Made by a program: the position numbers and the translations under genes
Source of the DNA: Cryptomeria japonica
Taxonomy: Eukaryota > Streptophyta > Pinopsida > Cupressales > Cupressaceae
NCBI RefSeq assembly: GCF_030272615.1
Contig: NC_081410.1
Location: 114,484,433 to 114,548,432, forward strand
Direction of reading: 5' to 3'
DNA: 64,000 bases
Notes under the pieces: model-generated
Seen by the model: only the letters and a program-made list of their open reading frames with translations
What the model was told of the DNA's origin: nothing
Database searches by the model: none
Shown here: in pieces, positions 38,034 to 48,963 of the stretch
Layout of the letters: each line of letters starts with the position of its first letter
Numbering within the stretch: the first letter of the stretch is position 1

Positions 38034-38047
38034 TGGTATCGGAGCTT
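38034..38047 (+). promoter_or_regulatory. copia-1 primer-binding site
   Basis: TGGTATCGGAGCTT directly abuts the LTR. It matches the plant initiator-Met tRNA site TGGTATCAGAGC with one change (A to G). Confidence 0.9.
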
Positions 38048-39153
38048 CAGATCTGCAGCTACCTGTTCTTGTTTTGAGTTTTTTGCATTGGAAGCAGATC
38101 TGGGGTTTTTCAGAAGTTTTTTTGTGCACCTAGGGATAGGCCTTTTTTCTGAGCACTTTGGGCCTAAACGAACCTCACCATCGTGCTCAGAAGGCCCAAA
38201 AACCCCTATGGTCATATAAAACTTGACCCATTTCGTCACCTGAGCCTCTGGGGGTATTTTTTTTTCTGTACTAGGGCGTACGACCCTGGCACGCAGTTCG
38301 AGAAATTTTTTTTGCCTTTTTACGACATGCAGGCCGAAATTTAATTTTTTTCAAAAAAAAAATCAAATAATAAAAAATAAAAAATGAAATTGGCAAAGGT
38401 TTTTTTCAAAAAAATCAATTTTTTTTTTGGGTTTTCGGTCCCCGCTGGCCTGACAATCTAGCCCCTGTCGGCCCTGTTAGAGTGGGTCCCGCCCGCCGGC
38501 CCCTGCCACCAACCATCGCAGCCCTACCCGTTGGCCACTTGCCCGCCACCACAGCCTTGCTGCTACTCAGCTCCGCCACTCCCCCACGGGAGCGCCACCT
38601 CCGCTCGGCCCTGCCACCAGTCAGCCACCGTTGCCCCTCTCTCTTGCCTTTGAAGGGGGGTTGGTTTTTTCATCATGTCTTGAGCATACGGAGTTGTTTT
38701 TTCGAAAACAAATAGGCTTCGAAAAGCTAATTCCGAGCTAGACCTTGTGGTATTAGAATTTTTTTTCCAATTTTTCTATTTGACTGTACTTTTTTCCCGT
38801 CAAAGTGGGGTCTCTTTTTTTCACTTCCGGGGTCGTAGAATGGGCAAACGAACTTTGTTTTTCGAAAATGAATAGGCATTGGAAATATCTCAGCATGTTC
38901 TATTTAGATATGTGATCTTGTTTCTCAGTTTCTTCATCAGATACATGAGATTTCAGTTTGAAGTTTTTTTGCTTATGCACTACTTCCTTCTCACCAATAT
39001 GTACTAGGGTTTGGGTTTATCTCTTGCGAGGGGTTTTTTTTCTCGCTTTCTGTCATTTATCTCATAAATATAGAACACAAAAACTCTCAAAACCAACAAA
39101 CCCTTCTGCATCTTTTGTCTATTCTGAAAGATCACATAATAATAAAAATACAA
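38048..39153 (+). other. copia-1 untranslated leader
   Basis: No start-to-stop frame belongs to gag here. A GC- and C-rich patch at 38440-38660 contrasts with the AT-rich surroundings. Similar C-rich leaders are common in plant copia elements, so it is probably original to the element. Confidence 0.5.
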
Positions 39154-40215
39154 GGGTGAACTCACAAAGCTGGTTCCCACTTTTGCCAACGAAGGGAATT
39201 GGAGAAAGTGGAAAATTTTGTTTAAGGGGGGTTCGAGCGAAGTGGGGGTGTTCAAACAGAATACCCTTTGTGGTTTGAGTGAAGACCCCACTTCGCTCGA
39301 ACCCCATCTTTCGAGCGAAGCACCTTTAATGCCCGTTTATATCATTTTTCAATTATAGCGCGGGGGTTCCATCAAACCCCCCTAAAAATGGGGGGTTCGC
39401 TCGAACCCCTTTTTTAACACTTCTCTGAAGATTTCTACATTTTTTTGCAGATTTTTGGCCTTGAAACCTCTAGTTGAAGGCTCAAATGGAATGATCTTGA
39501 TAACCCAAAATGTAGTAATATAGTCCTCGAAGCAATCTTTCCAATGAATATAATTTTATTACATATTGAGTTTATTATGAACTTGTTTTTTTAATTTTAC
39601 CAAATATAGGTTTTTCACCGAACATGAACTTCTCTGTTCAACGCATTGGAAAAAATAAGAAACTAATTCAAAAAAATTCTGAAAAATATCTAAGCCCTAG
39701 GTATTGATGTCTTCTTTCTAACAAAAAAAATAAAATGGAATTTTGATATATATAGAATAAGTTATGTGTTCAAACGTAAACCTATGTTTGAATTATGACT
39801 AGTCGGACTTCAAAACTTAATAAAATGAAAAATATTCAACATATCACTATCAAACCAACTGCAAGCCTTGGATATTGATGTTACAAACCAAAATTCGAAA
39901 GAATTGAGTTTTTATCATTTATAGAAAAAACGTTATGCGTTTCGAGAGGCACATCACTCTTAAAAAATGTAGTTTGTTGTAAAAAACTACTTTTCGAGGG
40001 AGATGGAAAAATTTTAAAAAAAAATCCTTCAAAAAAATTTGAAAAAACTATATACAAAATCTACAGACAAAATTCTACAAATCACTAATTTACATCATCT
40101 TCAAATTCTTAATAGTTTAAAAGTTATAGTTGTCGGAAGTTGAAGATTATTTTAAAATTATTCATCTCAATGTTAAAAGTGGCAAACAAGTGGGAACCAT
40201 TATGTGAGTTCACCC
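39154..40215. mobile_element. Inverted-repeat (fold-back/MITE-like) insertion in the copia-1 leader
   Basis: Termini of about 35 bp are inverted copies. The left end begins GGGTGAACTCACA and continues TGGTTCCCACTT to 39188; the complement of 40215-40180 reads the same two blocks with small differences between. Flanks ACAA at 39150-39153 and 40216-40219 may be a short target duplication. Inside, 39220-39420 carries several TTCGAGCGAA/TTCGCTCGAA copies in both orientations, including GGGGTTCGCTCGAACCCC, which can fold back. No transposase is present. The superfamily is undetermined. Confidence 0.65.
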
Positions 40216-40241
40216 ACAAGTCGGTACAGGTGCAATGTTTC

Positions 40242-41110
40242 ATGGCAGATCCTTCAGTTGAGTTGTTGACATCACACAACTATCACACCTGGAATCCTCG
40301 CATCACGAGGCTTCTTCAAGAACGAGGGTTGTGGTCTTGTTTAAATGAGGTTCAACCTTAGTTGCAGCATCCTTTTGTGATTCTTCACCATAGAAACAAG
40401 ATGGATGAGGCCATGGGTTTGCTCTCTTTACATGTTTCCGATAGTCTTCTATTTCACCTTGATGAGTTGATCACTCCTCGCGCTATGTGGTTGAAGTTTG
40501 AGACTCTCTTCGGGAGAGTTAATGAGATCCAGGCATTATAGATTGAGGCAGATTTGGTTTCCTTGTCACCTGATTCCTTTCCAACCATTGAGGATATTTT
40601 GAACAAATTCAAGACTACACGATCTGTTCTCCAGGGGTGTGGGAAGACCAAGATAGACACAGAGTGCATTCACTTGATCCTTTCGAAGCTTCGGGGTCAT
40701 TTTCAGTTTTTTGCCTTTGCTTTCTACTCCACCATGGATGGCTTGGGTGCTCATTTCACCATGCTGACCTTTGATGTGTTTTGTGAGTGTTTGTCTCGTG
40801 AGTAGTCTCACCTTTCTCAACTGGACATGCTCTCAAGGTCCAAGAACAAAGCATTGGTTGCTCAGTCCTCTAAGGAGAAGCAAAAGCATAAACCGAAGCC
40901 AAAGAAGAATTTTGCAGGCAGTGAGCATTCCTCCAAGCCACCTCTTGAGTCTGATTCTAAACCACCATTTCCTCCGCAACAAGGGAAATCTTCGCAGTCT
41001 AGTAAGTCTTCCTCCAAGACTAAGAAGAAATCAGGAGATACTTGCAGTTTTTGTGGTAAGGAAGGACATCCAATTTCCAGGTATTGGAACCGATTAGAGG
41101 CTTTAGAGGA
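40242..41110 (+). pseudogene. copia-1 gag
   Basis: The start is the ATG at 40242 (MADPSVELLTSHNYHTW), a typical copia gag opening for a UBN2-type capsid region. Stops at about 40359, 40540 and 40803 interrupt it; the last reads SRE*SHLSQL, where a glutamine is expected. A basic KPKPKK segment follows, then a zinc knuckle CSFCGKEGHPISRYW at about 41044-41088, whose final cysteine is tyrosine; copia-2 retains cysteine at the same place. In the family gag packages element RNA. Confidence 0.9.
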
Positions 41111-43360
41111 AGCCATGCAACAACATCACATCTCCTCACCTCAGGTGTCTTTTCCTTCCATAGGGAAAGGTCATGCTCTTACTGCTCGAGCTTCGACCTA
41201 TGGGTCCACCTGGATTTTAGATTATGGTGCTTCTCATCATATGACTCACACTCAGCAGTTGGTTACTTCTCTTGCCTCTTGTGGTACTTCACAAATTGCA
41301 GTGGGTGACTCAGTTCAACTTTCAGTCTTGGGTTTAGGTTCTATCTCTTTGGATGGGGGTACTCTGCAGGATGTTTTGGTTGTTCCTAACATCTCAACGA
41401 ACCTCCTGTCCATTTACCAGATTTCCCACTCTGGCTCTGGTAAGACAGTTGAGTTCTCACCTCATGATGTGGTTATTCAAGACCTCCATGAATCTGATTT
41501 GGTTGTGGCTACTGGGAGTGTTGATACTGCATCTCGCCTTTACAAATTTGATGGATTTGAGCTCTCTGCCGGTGCAGGTTCATCTCTTATAGCACATGTA
41601 GATTCAGTTAGTAAGATTTAGCATGAGCACTTGGGCCATGTCAATTACACATATCTTCAGCAGATAAGTACACAGGCACTTGTTCTTGGGCTCCCATCGA
41701 TTTCCTGCTTTGATGGTGTTTGTCATGGTTGTGTGCTTGGGAAGCATCACAGGGATCCCTTTATGAAGGGAAGAGCCCCTCGTGCTTTGGCACCTTTGGA
41801 GTTGATTCACAGTGACCTCATGTCATTCCCTACTCCTTTTTTCTAAGGCCAAGTATGTATTCACTTTTATTGATGACTTCTCTAGATGCACATGGGTGTA
41901 CTTTCTTAAGTACAAGTCTGATGTCTTTGATTCATTTCAAATCTTTAAGACATTTGTAGAGAAGCAGTTTGGTTGTTTTATTCAACGGATACATACAGAT
42001 AATGGGGGGGAGTATGTGAATCAATATTTCAGAGGTTTTTGCACTGAGCATGGTTTACAATATCAGTTTACTGTTCCCTACACCCCTCAACAGAATGGTG
42101 TCGTTGAGCGAAAGAACAAAAATTTACGGGAGATGGTGAATTGTATGATTCAGTCCAGGTCCATGGATTCATCTTTTTGGGTTGAGGCAGTCAATTGTGC
42201 CAAATACAATCAGAATCAGATGCCTCACAAGGCGATTCGACATATGACTCCTCAGGAGGCTTGGTCTCATGACAAGCCTGATGTTTCTTTTTTTTCGAGT
42301 ATTTGGCAGTGAGGCATGGGCATTTATTCTTGATGCTCAGAGGAAAGCAATGGAGCAGAAGAGCCGACTCCTCATTTTTGTTGGCTATTGTAAGGATGTT
42401 AAGGTGTACAGTTTGTTTGATGCTGATTCCAGGGAGGTCCCATTTCGACGGGATGTTCAATTTGATGAGCGCCTTCCCATAGTGGATACACTGTCTCTAG
42501 TGTCTACCCCTCTTCCTACTCCTCCCACTGCATCTCTTTAGGATTATTTTGAGCATGATTCTGGATGATGTTGTAGATGATCCACCATCCCCACCTCCAC
42601 CTGCTCCACCTCAGATTCTCAAGTGGGCTGACTTTACTGTTGAGGCGACAGGATCTATGGTTGGTGATCCTTCAGATTCTCGTCGCACCCGTTCTCATAC
42701 TGTGGGTTCTAGTCTTTTGAGTCATGCCATTTCAAATGATCCTCAGAATTTTTCAGAGGCTACAGGACACCCTGAGTGGGATTGTGCTATGGAGGAGGAG
42801 TATTCTTCTTTGATGAGGAATAATACTTGGGATCTATGTCCTCTTCCTAAGGGCAGAAAAATGGTTCGGTGTCGATGGTTGTATCGCACTAAGTATGTTG
42901 CTGATGGTTCGATTGATAATTACACAACACATCTTGTTACGAAGGGTTTCTCGCAGGTTGAGGGTATTGATTACTCCGAGACATTTGCCCCTGTTGCCAA
43001 GATGAACTCTATTCGCTTTGTACTATCCCTTGCAGCTTCTAGGGGATGGCCCATTTTTCAGATGGATGTGAAGAGTGCTTTCTTGCATGGAGACCTACAT
43101 GAGGAAATCTATATGGAGTAGCCTCAGGGATTTGTGCAGGATAGTTCTTTGGTTTGCAAGCTTTGGGGTTCATTGTATGGTCTCAAATAGGCCCCTCGAG
43201 CTTGGTATGAGAAGATGGACTCCTTCTTGATCTCCACTGGTTTCACACAGTAAACATTCAGCTTCTTGAGGGTGAGATCTTGATTCTTGTGCTATATGTT
43301 AATGATCTCCTCATTACAGGTAGCTCATCCTCTATGATTTAGCATGTTCAGCGAGCAAAG
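41111..43360 (+). pseudogene. copia-1 protease, integrase and N-terminal RT
   Basis: The protease motif is WILDYGASHHMTH near 41212-41250; the expected DSGA or DTGA serine/threonine is tyrosine. A pre-integrase block follows a stop near 41621 (HEHLGHVNYTYL, CHGCVLGKHH). The integrase core reads LIHSDLMSFP, FIDDFSRCTWVYFL, IHTDNGGEYV and VPYTPQQNGVVERKNKNL, with a frameshift near 41845 and one near 42297. The RT has NNTWDLCPLPKGRK, ETFAPVAKMNSIRF and [20 protein letters not shown], then TAG (43119) where the family has Q, then YGLK*APRAW. The catalytic YVDD is YVND (43295-43306). Sequence ends at 43366 at the hAT junction. Confidence 0.93.
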
Positions 43361-43379
43361 ATTTTTTTAGTGGTGACTC

Positions 43380-44115
43380 TTTGCCAATTGGTGAATTCTG
43401 CGCGAATAGTGAGGGGCACAATCGTCGTCAAATCGCCCAAAATTTTGAAGAACAATGCAAATATTTGTAATCTGGTTTCGCCATTGACCACACATCATCG
43501 ACGTGCATGCCCATAATATTCACCTGTAATCACTAAGATGTGGGTATTAGATCACCTCCGCTATTCGCCAGCAATAGTAAAATGACCACGTACCAAGGAC
43601 CTAATTCGCCAATGGTAAATTAAATGTTCATTGCACGTGTCGGCCAAATTCACCAATATCAATTAAAACATTATAAGCATTCGAGGATCCATTTCACCCC
43701 TCTTAAATCAATTGTTCATTGCACGCCCGTGCAATTCGCCAAAAATGCAATTAAATTAAATGTTTATTGGCAATTGCGATGCCCGGGCCTCGTGCAATTC
43801 GCCAAAAATGAAATCATGGATTGCTATAAATACACTATTTCTTACACTCTTTCTTACAATTTGTTTGTATTTGATTAGTAAATTGGGAGCTCTCAGAGTC
43901 TCGAGTCTCAATTTGCATTCTGCAAATTGAGTTGGAAAGTCAAACTTCATTGTAGGGCAGAGGGCCAGATTTACAATCCTGCAACATAGGCCCAGGCATT
44001 CATTCCCGATTCCTGATTCAAAGAATTGAGAAGGTATAAAGGTGAGTAATCATTTCTTCATACTTGATAGTATTAGTTTTAACTTTTAATTCATAGTGAG
44101 AGGTCAAGACTCAAG
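43380..44115. promoter_or_regulatory. Left subterminal region of the hAT element
   Basis: ATTCGCCA or close variants recur at about 43565, 43604, 43736 and 43797, with related forms (ATTCACCAAT, TTTCGCCATT). The same family of motifs is dense near the right end. In characterised hAT elements subterminal repeats bind transposase; the role here is inferred. The promoter of the transposase would also lie here. Confidence 0.5.
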
Positions 44116-46903
44116 ATGTCAGAGTCAGACATGGGTGAGACTCCTCAGGGTGGTGAAGGGATTGGGATGTCAGACAAGGGTAAGACTCCTCGGGGCGGTG
44201 AAACTGAAGGGATTGGGAGGCCATCAAAATGCCCAAAACTTAAACTTAAAGATAGTACCATAAAGTCTTTTTTTGGAATGGGCAAAGTTTCTGGTCCATC
44301 AACCTCTGCAGTTGCAGAACCCATTCACAGTAGCTCACCACCACCACAAGGTGGGATTGTCATTGAGTTAAATGCATCAAATGAGGATGACAATATCAAC
44401 ACGACAGAAGATGTTATAAGGGATACACACAATGAGATAATTCACTCGGATGTAAATGCTAGTACTGAAGATGATGTTGGTAGGAAGAAAAGAAAAAGGA
44501 AAGTAAAATTGGGGTGAGAGTGGGAGATGACAAGGAGTTTTAAGATTGATTGGGTAGCAAAGTAGCCATTCATTGAACTAGTCCCAAACAATGATGAACA
44601 ACCAACAAAATGCAGGTGTAAGATTTGTAGCTGGAAAACTAAAAGAGAGAAGAAGATGCAGCAAAAGCTTGACACCATAGAAAAGCATATTGGTAAGGTT
44701 TATGAAAAACAGATCATAGACGGAAAGGAAACACGAGTAGTAAGATGGAAATCAAAGGAAGAATGTCTTCATGTTAAGTATGTCATAGAATATGAAGAGC
44801 ATAACCACGAAACAACACTGATTCATAATAGTGGATTTGGAAATACAATCAAGGTTGGGCTTGAACATGCAACGAAGGATGCAAACTTGGAAAAGACTGT
44901 TCAAATGAGTGTTGTTTTTCATATTATGTCAAGAGGGCGTCCTATGAAAGATTTCCCAGAATTTAGTAATTTATTATCTTTTTTGAATGTTCCTCACCAT
45001 CCTATGTCACATTGGTCAATAAACGCTGGATGGGAAATGGCAAACTGTCTCACTGAGGTGGAAAAGCAAAATTTACAAGAGAGTGTAAAAGAGTCAAATT
45101 TCATTTCATTATCCATAGATGAAGTTACTGCGGTAGATAACACTGCTTGGGTTTGTATGCATGTGTATACTGTAAAAGAACACATCCGCCGAGCTCATCT
45201 ACTCTGTGTTCGTAAAATGAGGGGCAATTCAACAACAGAAAATTTATATTTGGAAGTTAAGAAAGCTTTGAATGAAATTGCTGGTATGGATGACTTGATA
45301 ATTGCCAAGAAGTTGGTGTGTGTTGGAGCTGATGGAGCTGCAGTAATGCAAGGTCAAAGGATCGGTCTTTGCGCAAGATTACAAACTAGTATTGCACCAT
45401 ACATGGTTGGCATTCACTGCATGGCCCATCGAATGAATTTAGCAGATAGAATTGTAAGCAATTTCCCTACAGTGTTAAAAGTTGAAGATCTGGTCCACGA
45501 GCTCCACTCATACTTCTGCCAAAGTCCTAAATGTTTTGCAGAATTTCATATTTTTGTTGAGGGAGTAACAGGAGGAAACAAGCTTCTCAGGGATGTTGAG
45601 ACCAGATGGATCTCCTTGCGTGGACCAGCGGAATAAGTTCTAACAGAATATCAATCCTTGATCGGACTAATGTATGAGAAATGCCTCACAGTAGACAAAG
45701 CTTCTAATCTCTTACATAAGTTAAGTGATATAGAGACTCTATTAACTTTAGCTAGTCTTCTCCCCATGCTAGATTCAATGAACAAACTTGTTAAGAAAGC
45801 CCAAGATAGAACTATGTATATCAATGAGTATAACACTCTACGTAAAATGACATGCTTGAGCCTGGACGGTCTATATTCAGATCTAATAGGGCGAAGCCCA
45901 ATTTTTTTTAGGTGGCAGATAATTACAGATTTGAATCATGCTGAAATTTTTTTACATTTCAATACAAAAAATGAGTTATGTGTCTTTGTAAAAGCATTTT
46001 AGATACCAATGCATCAATCTAAGACAGGCAAGCGAGGCAGAGCACTACTAGTTAAAAAGGAAGATTTTGACAGGATTGTTAAATCTGTTAGTGATAATTT
46101 GAAGTCTATTGCATATGAACTTTCAACTAAGATTCGTGAAATATTCCCTCGAGAAGAAATACTTGAAGCCATGGGTTGTGTGTATCCTCAATTTTGGCAT
46201 TCAATTGGAGATAATCCAAATGACGCAACGATGTTTCATAACAAACTAGAGGAATTGATATTGACATTTTCAAAAGATACATATTGCAATGGACAACCAA
46301 TAGAAGGAATTTTAAATTCAGATCATCTTAGAAAACAATGTAAACAGTTCGCATTGGTTATGAAACAATAGTTGGTTAACTTGGAGAATCCATTTGAACC
46401 TGGATCAATCACAAGGCTTTGGAAAAGGATAGATCAAAGTGAAGCATTGCGTATTGCAATACCATAATATTTGAAACTTGCTGATTTATGTCAAACAATG
46501 ATATTGGGGTTGGTGGAAGATGAGAGAGTTTTCAATGCATTAGGGCTTTTGAATCAAAGATCAGAAACAAATTAGACAAGAATTTTGAAACTTGCTTGAG
46601 GTTGTTTGTAACCCAGTATAATGTTAGAGATTTTCCATATGATAGGGCACTGGCAATCTGGAATTCCATGCGTGAAAGACGAGGGGTGTGAAACACTTTA
46701 AAAGCTGGTGGTGCTACTGCTAGTGCTAGTGCTGAGACAAATGAATATGATGGATCACAGACTCAGAGTCAGCATGAAGATGAAGACATTTTTGAATATC
46801 CGACTCAAAATGAAGATGAACCTATTAGTACTAGTCAGTTTCCAGGTCTTGAGTCCATTTGGGATATAGAAGCCTCGGACAGTCGGACTGAGTCACTGAA
46901 GTG
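44116..46903 (+). pseudogene. hAT transposase, DUF4371/ZNF862-like type, inactivated
   Basis: The ATG at 44116 opens MSESDMGETPQGGEG. An N-terminal acidic/basic linker ends in KKRKRKVKLG, a possible nuclear signal. A BED/TTF-like zinc finger (CRCKICSWK ... IEKH) lies near 44611-44690. The catalytic region includes SIDEVTAVDNTAWV (45112), GADGAAVMQG (45329), HCMAHRMNLAD (45415) and the hAT signature DVETRW (45594-45611). The dimerisation region near 46440-46680 has IP*YLKLAD, VEDERVFNALG and, after a frameshift near 46545, FPYDRALAIWNSM. An acidic tail ends at TGA 46901. In-frame stops lie at 44515, 44563, 45634, 46000, 46369 and 46465. About 930 codons, long for hAT because of the extra tails. 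Substrate would be its own element ends. Family assignment by motif. Confidence 0.85.
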
Positions 46904-47269
46904 AATTAGTAGTCAATTTATAGGTATTTATAATTATACTACAGTTCTTGAGTCAAATTACAATTTCAATTTGCAAAATTGCAATACTATAGTTGTCATT
47001 GATGATTTTTGATATTGTATTCCTTGAATTTGTCAATCAGAAGTAGAACGGATACTTATTTCATATTTTTTATTATGAATTTGAATTATTACTAAACAAT
47101 TAAATTATTAGTAAATTGGTATTTGGTTCCACATTATGTTGAACATGAAATGCAACAATTTGTGTCACAAGATCCATAAAATTATTCATATTGCATAACT
47201 GTTACAGCTAGAACCTTTCTACTGTTCTACATTAAATGCTTAAAATGATGTTCATGGCGATTAGTGTTT
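46904..47269. other. Spacer after the hAT transposase
   Basis: AT-rich sequence with no coding signal; probably 3' UTR of the transposase. Confidence 0.5.
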
Positions 47270-48900
47270 TGTGTTTTTTTTTTGTCTTAGTTGGCTAGTA
47301 AACCGAAGTTGTCATGCGTTGAAAATCCAAGTTGTCCTCTATTTATTTGTCCATGTCAATGTCAGTTGTGGTCAAACGGTTGGTCAAACATGTTTAATGG
47401 TTATCTCTAGCTTGCAGGTCCTTTATCATCAAGTCAATTTAAGTCGTGAGCTTGCGAGTACAGGGAGATTTTAGTTGTCGCTACCTCGCAAGATGTTTTG
47501 CACTTGACCATTTTATGTTGCAAGGTTGCGATTGGGTGTGATTTTATGTTGTTGCACGGTCGTGAGGTGTTCGTGGTTAAGTCATTTTAATTTGCAATCA
47601 TGCGATGTAGCTGGTATCGCAGCTTAGTTGGTTTCGTCGCTTGCGCACAGGTTTTGAAGTTGTTTAGCATTTTAAGTTGCGATCTGGCGATAGGTAAGTT
47701 TTCGTCTGATTTTGTGGTCATCGCATGCTCGCGGGTTTGTAATTCTTAAGTCAAAAAGTGTTGCAAGCATGCGATGGCGGTTAAGTGCCTTGTTGTAGCG
47801 GGATCACAAGGGTTTAAGTCAAGTTAAGTTATGAGTTGCGAGCTTGCAATGAAATAAGTTATTTTCTTAGATTTGCAGTGGTCGACAACTCGTAGGTAAA
47901 GAAAGAATATTACAAATGTTGTTGCGAGGTTGCGATTGAAGGGCTTGATGAAGATCAACGGCTATCGCTCACTTGCGAGATTCTTTGAGGATTCGTAAAA
48001 GGGGTTGTGAGCTTGCGATTAAGAGGATTTGGTAGCATTGTCGCTAACTCGCTGATTCCTTTCCTAATTCTTATAACCGATTGAGAGTGTGCGATTAAAG
48101 ATGGGGATTGACACGTGGACTTGTTTGTCGGGTTTTGTAAAAGTTTTGAATTGCAATCGCCAATCAAATGCCACAATAGCTAGTTCATGCAAGTGTGGCA
48201 ATTAATGAGACTTGAGAGAAGTGACGAAGCCCAAATTGTATGATCGACTCAAGATTTTGACATTTGTACAATTTCATTAATGCATTCTATCAGTTTAATT
48301 GAATTAATGCCACACTAGCTAGTTCATGCAAGGTCGCGAGGTGTTCGCGGTTAAGTCATTTTAATTTGTGATCATGCGATGCAACAGCGGTTAAGTGTCG
48401 TGAGCATGCGATGGCGGTTAAGTATCTTGTTGTCGTGGGATCGCAAGGGTTTAAGTCAAGTTTCTAGTTGCGAGCTTGCGATGAAATAGGTTGTTTTGTT
48501 AGATCAATGACTGTCGCTCACTCGCGAGATTCTTTGAGGATTCGTAAAAGGGGTTGCGAGCTTGCGATTAAGAGGATTTGGTAGCATTGTCGCTAACTCG
48601 CTAACACGTGGACTTGTTTGCCAGGTTCTGTAAAAGTTTTGAATGCCAATCGCCAATCAAATAGAAGGGCATGAATTCAAATTTCTCTCGAGTACTTCAT
48701 TTTGAAGTTTGAATTAATGCCACAGTAGCTAGTTCATGCAAGTGTGGCAATTAATGAGACTTGAGACTTGAGAGAAGTGACGACACCCAAATAGTAAATA
48801 CCATAAATTGCATGATCGAGCCAAGGTTTTGTATAATTGCATTAATGCATTCTATCTTCGAGGTAATCCAGTGAATTGAGCTCTACAACAACGTTGGAGA
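47270..48900. repeat. CpG-rich array 1 of GCGAGCTTGCGA-type motifs, with internal duplication
   Basis: Dozens of short near-palindromic motifs occur in both orientations: GCGAGCTTGCGAT (about 47825, 48008, 48473, 48558), CTCACTTGCGAG, CTCACTCGCGAG, TCGCTAACTCGCT. CpG is far more frequent than in the flanking DNA. A larger duplication is visible: GAGGTGTTCG-GGTTAAGTCATTTTAATT at 47566 and 48338, and CTAGTTCATGCAAGTGTGGC at 48182 and 48731. No protein is encoded. The array lies between the transposase and the second frame, a possible bidirectional control or protein-binding region; that role is speculation. Confidence 0.75.
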
Positions 48901-48963
48901 ATTCAGAGTGTTGGGTGTGAGAAAATTTCAGAAAATTGGTTAAGTTTTTCTCCTGTAGCTAAA

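Noticed and set aside
38482-38715. Pro/Ala/Leu-rich plus-strand frame in the copia-1 leader
   Set aside because: GC-rich leader sequence; no domain, and upstream of the recognised gag start.
44994-45185. Minus-strand open frame inside the hAT transposase
   Set aside because: It overlaps the recognisable transposase frame and has no motif; an antisense by-product.
47566-48900. Possible CRISPR-like array because of short repeated palindromic motifs
   Set aside because: Spacing is irregular, the motifs vary, larger tandem duplications explain much of it, and the context is a plant transposon.
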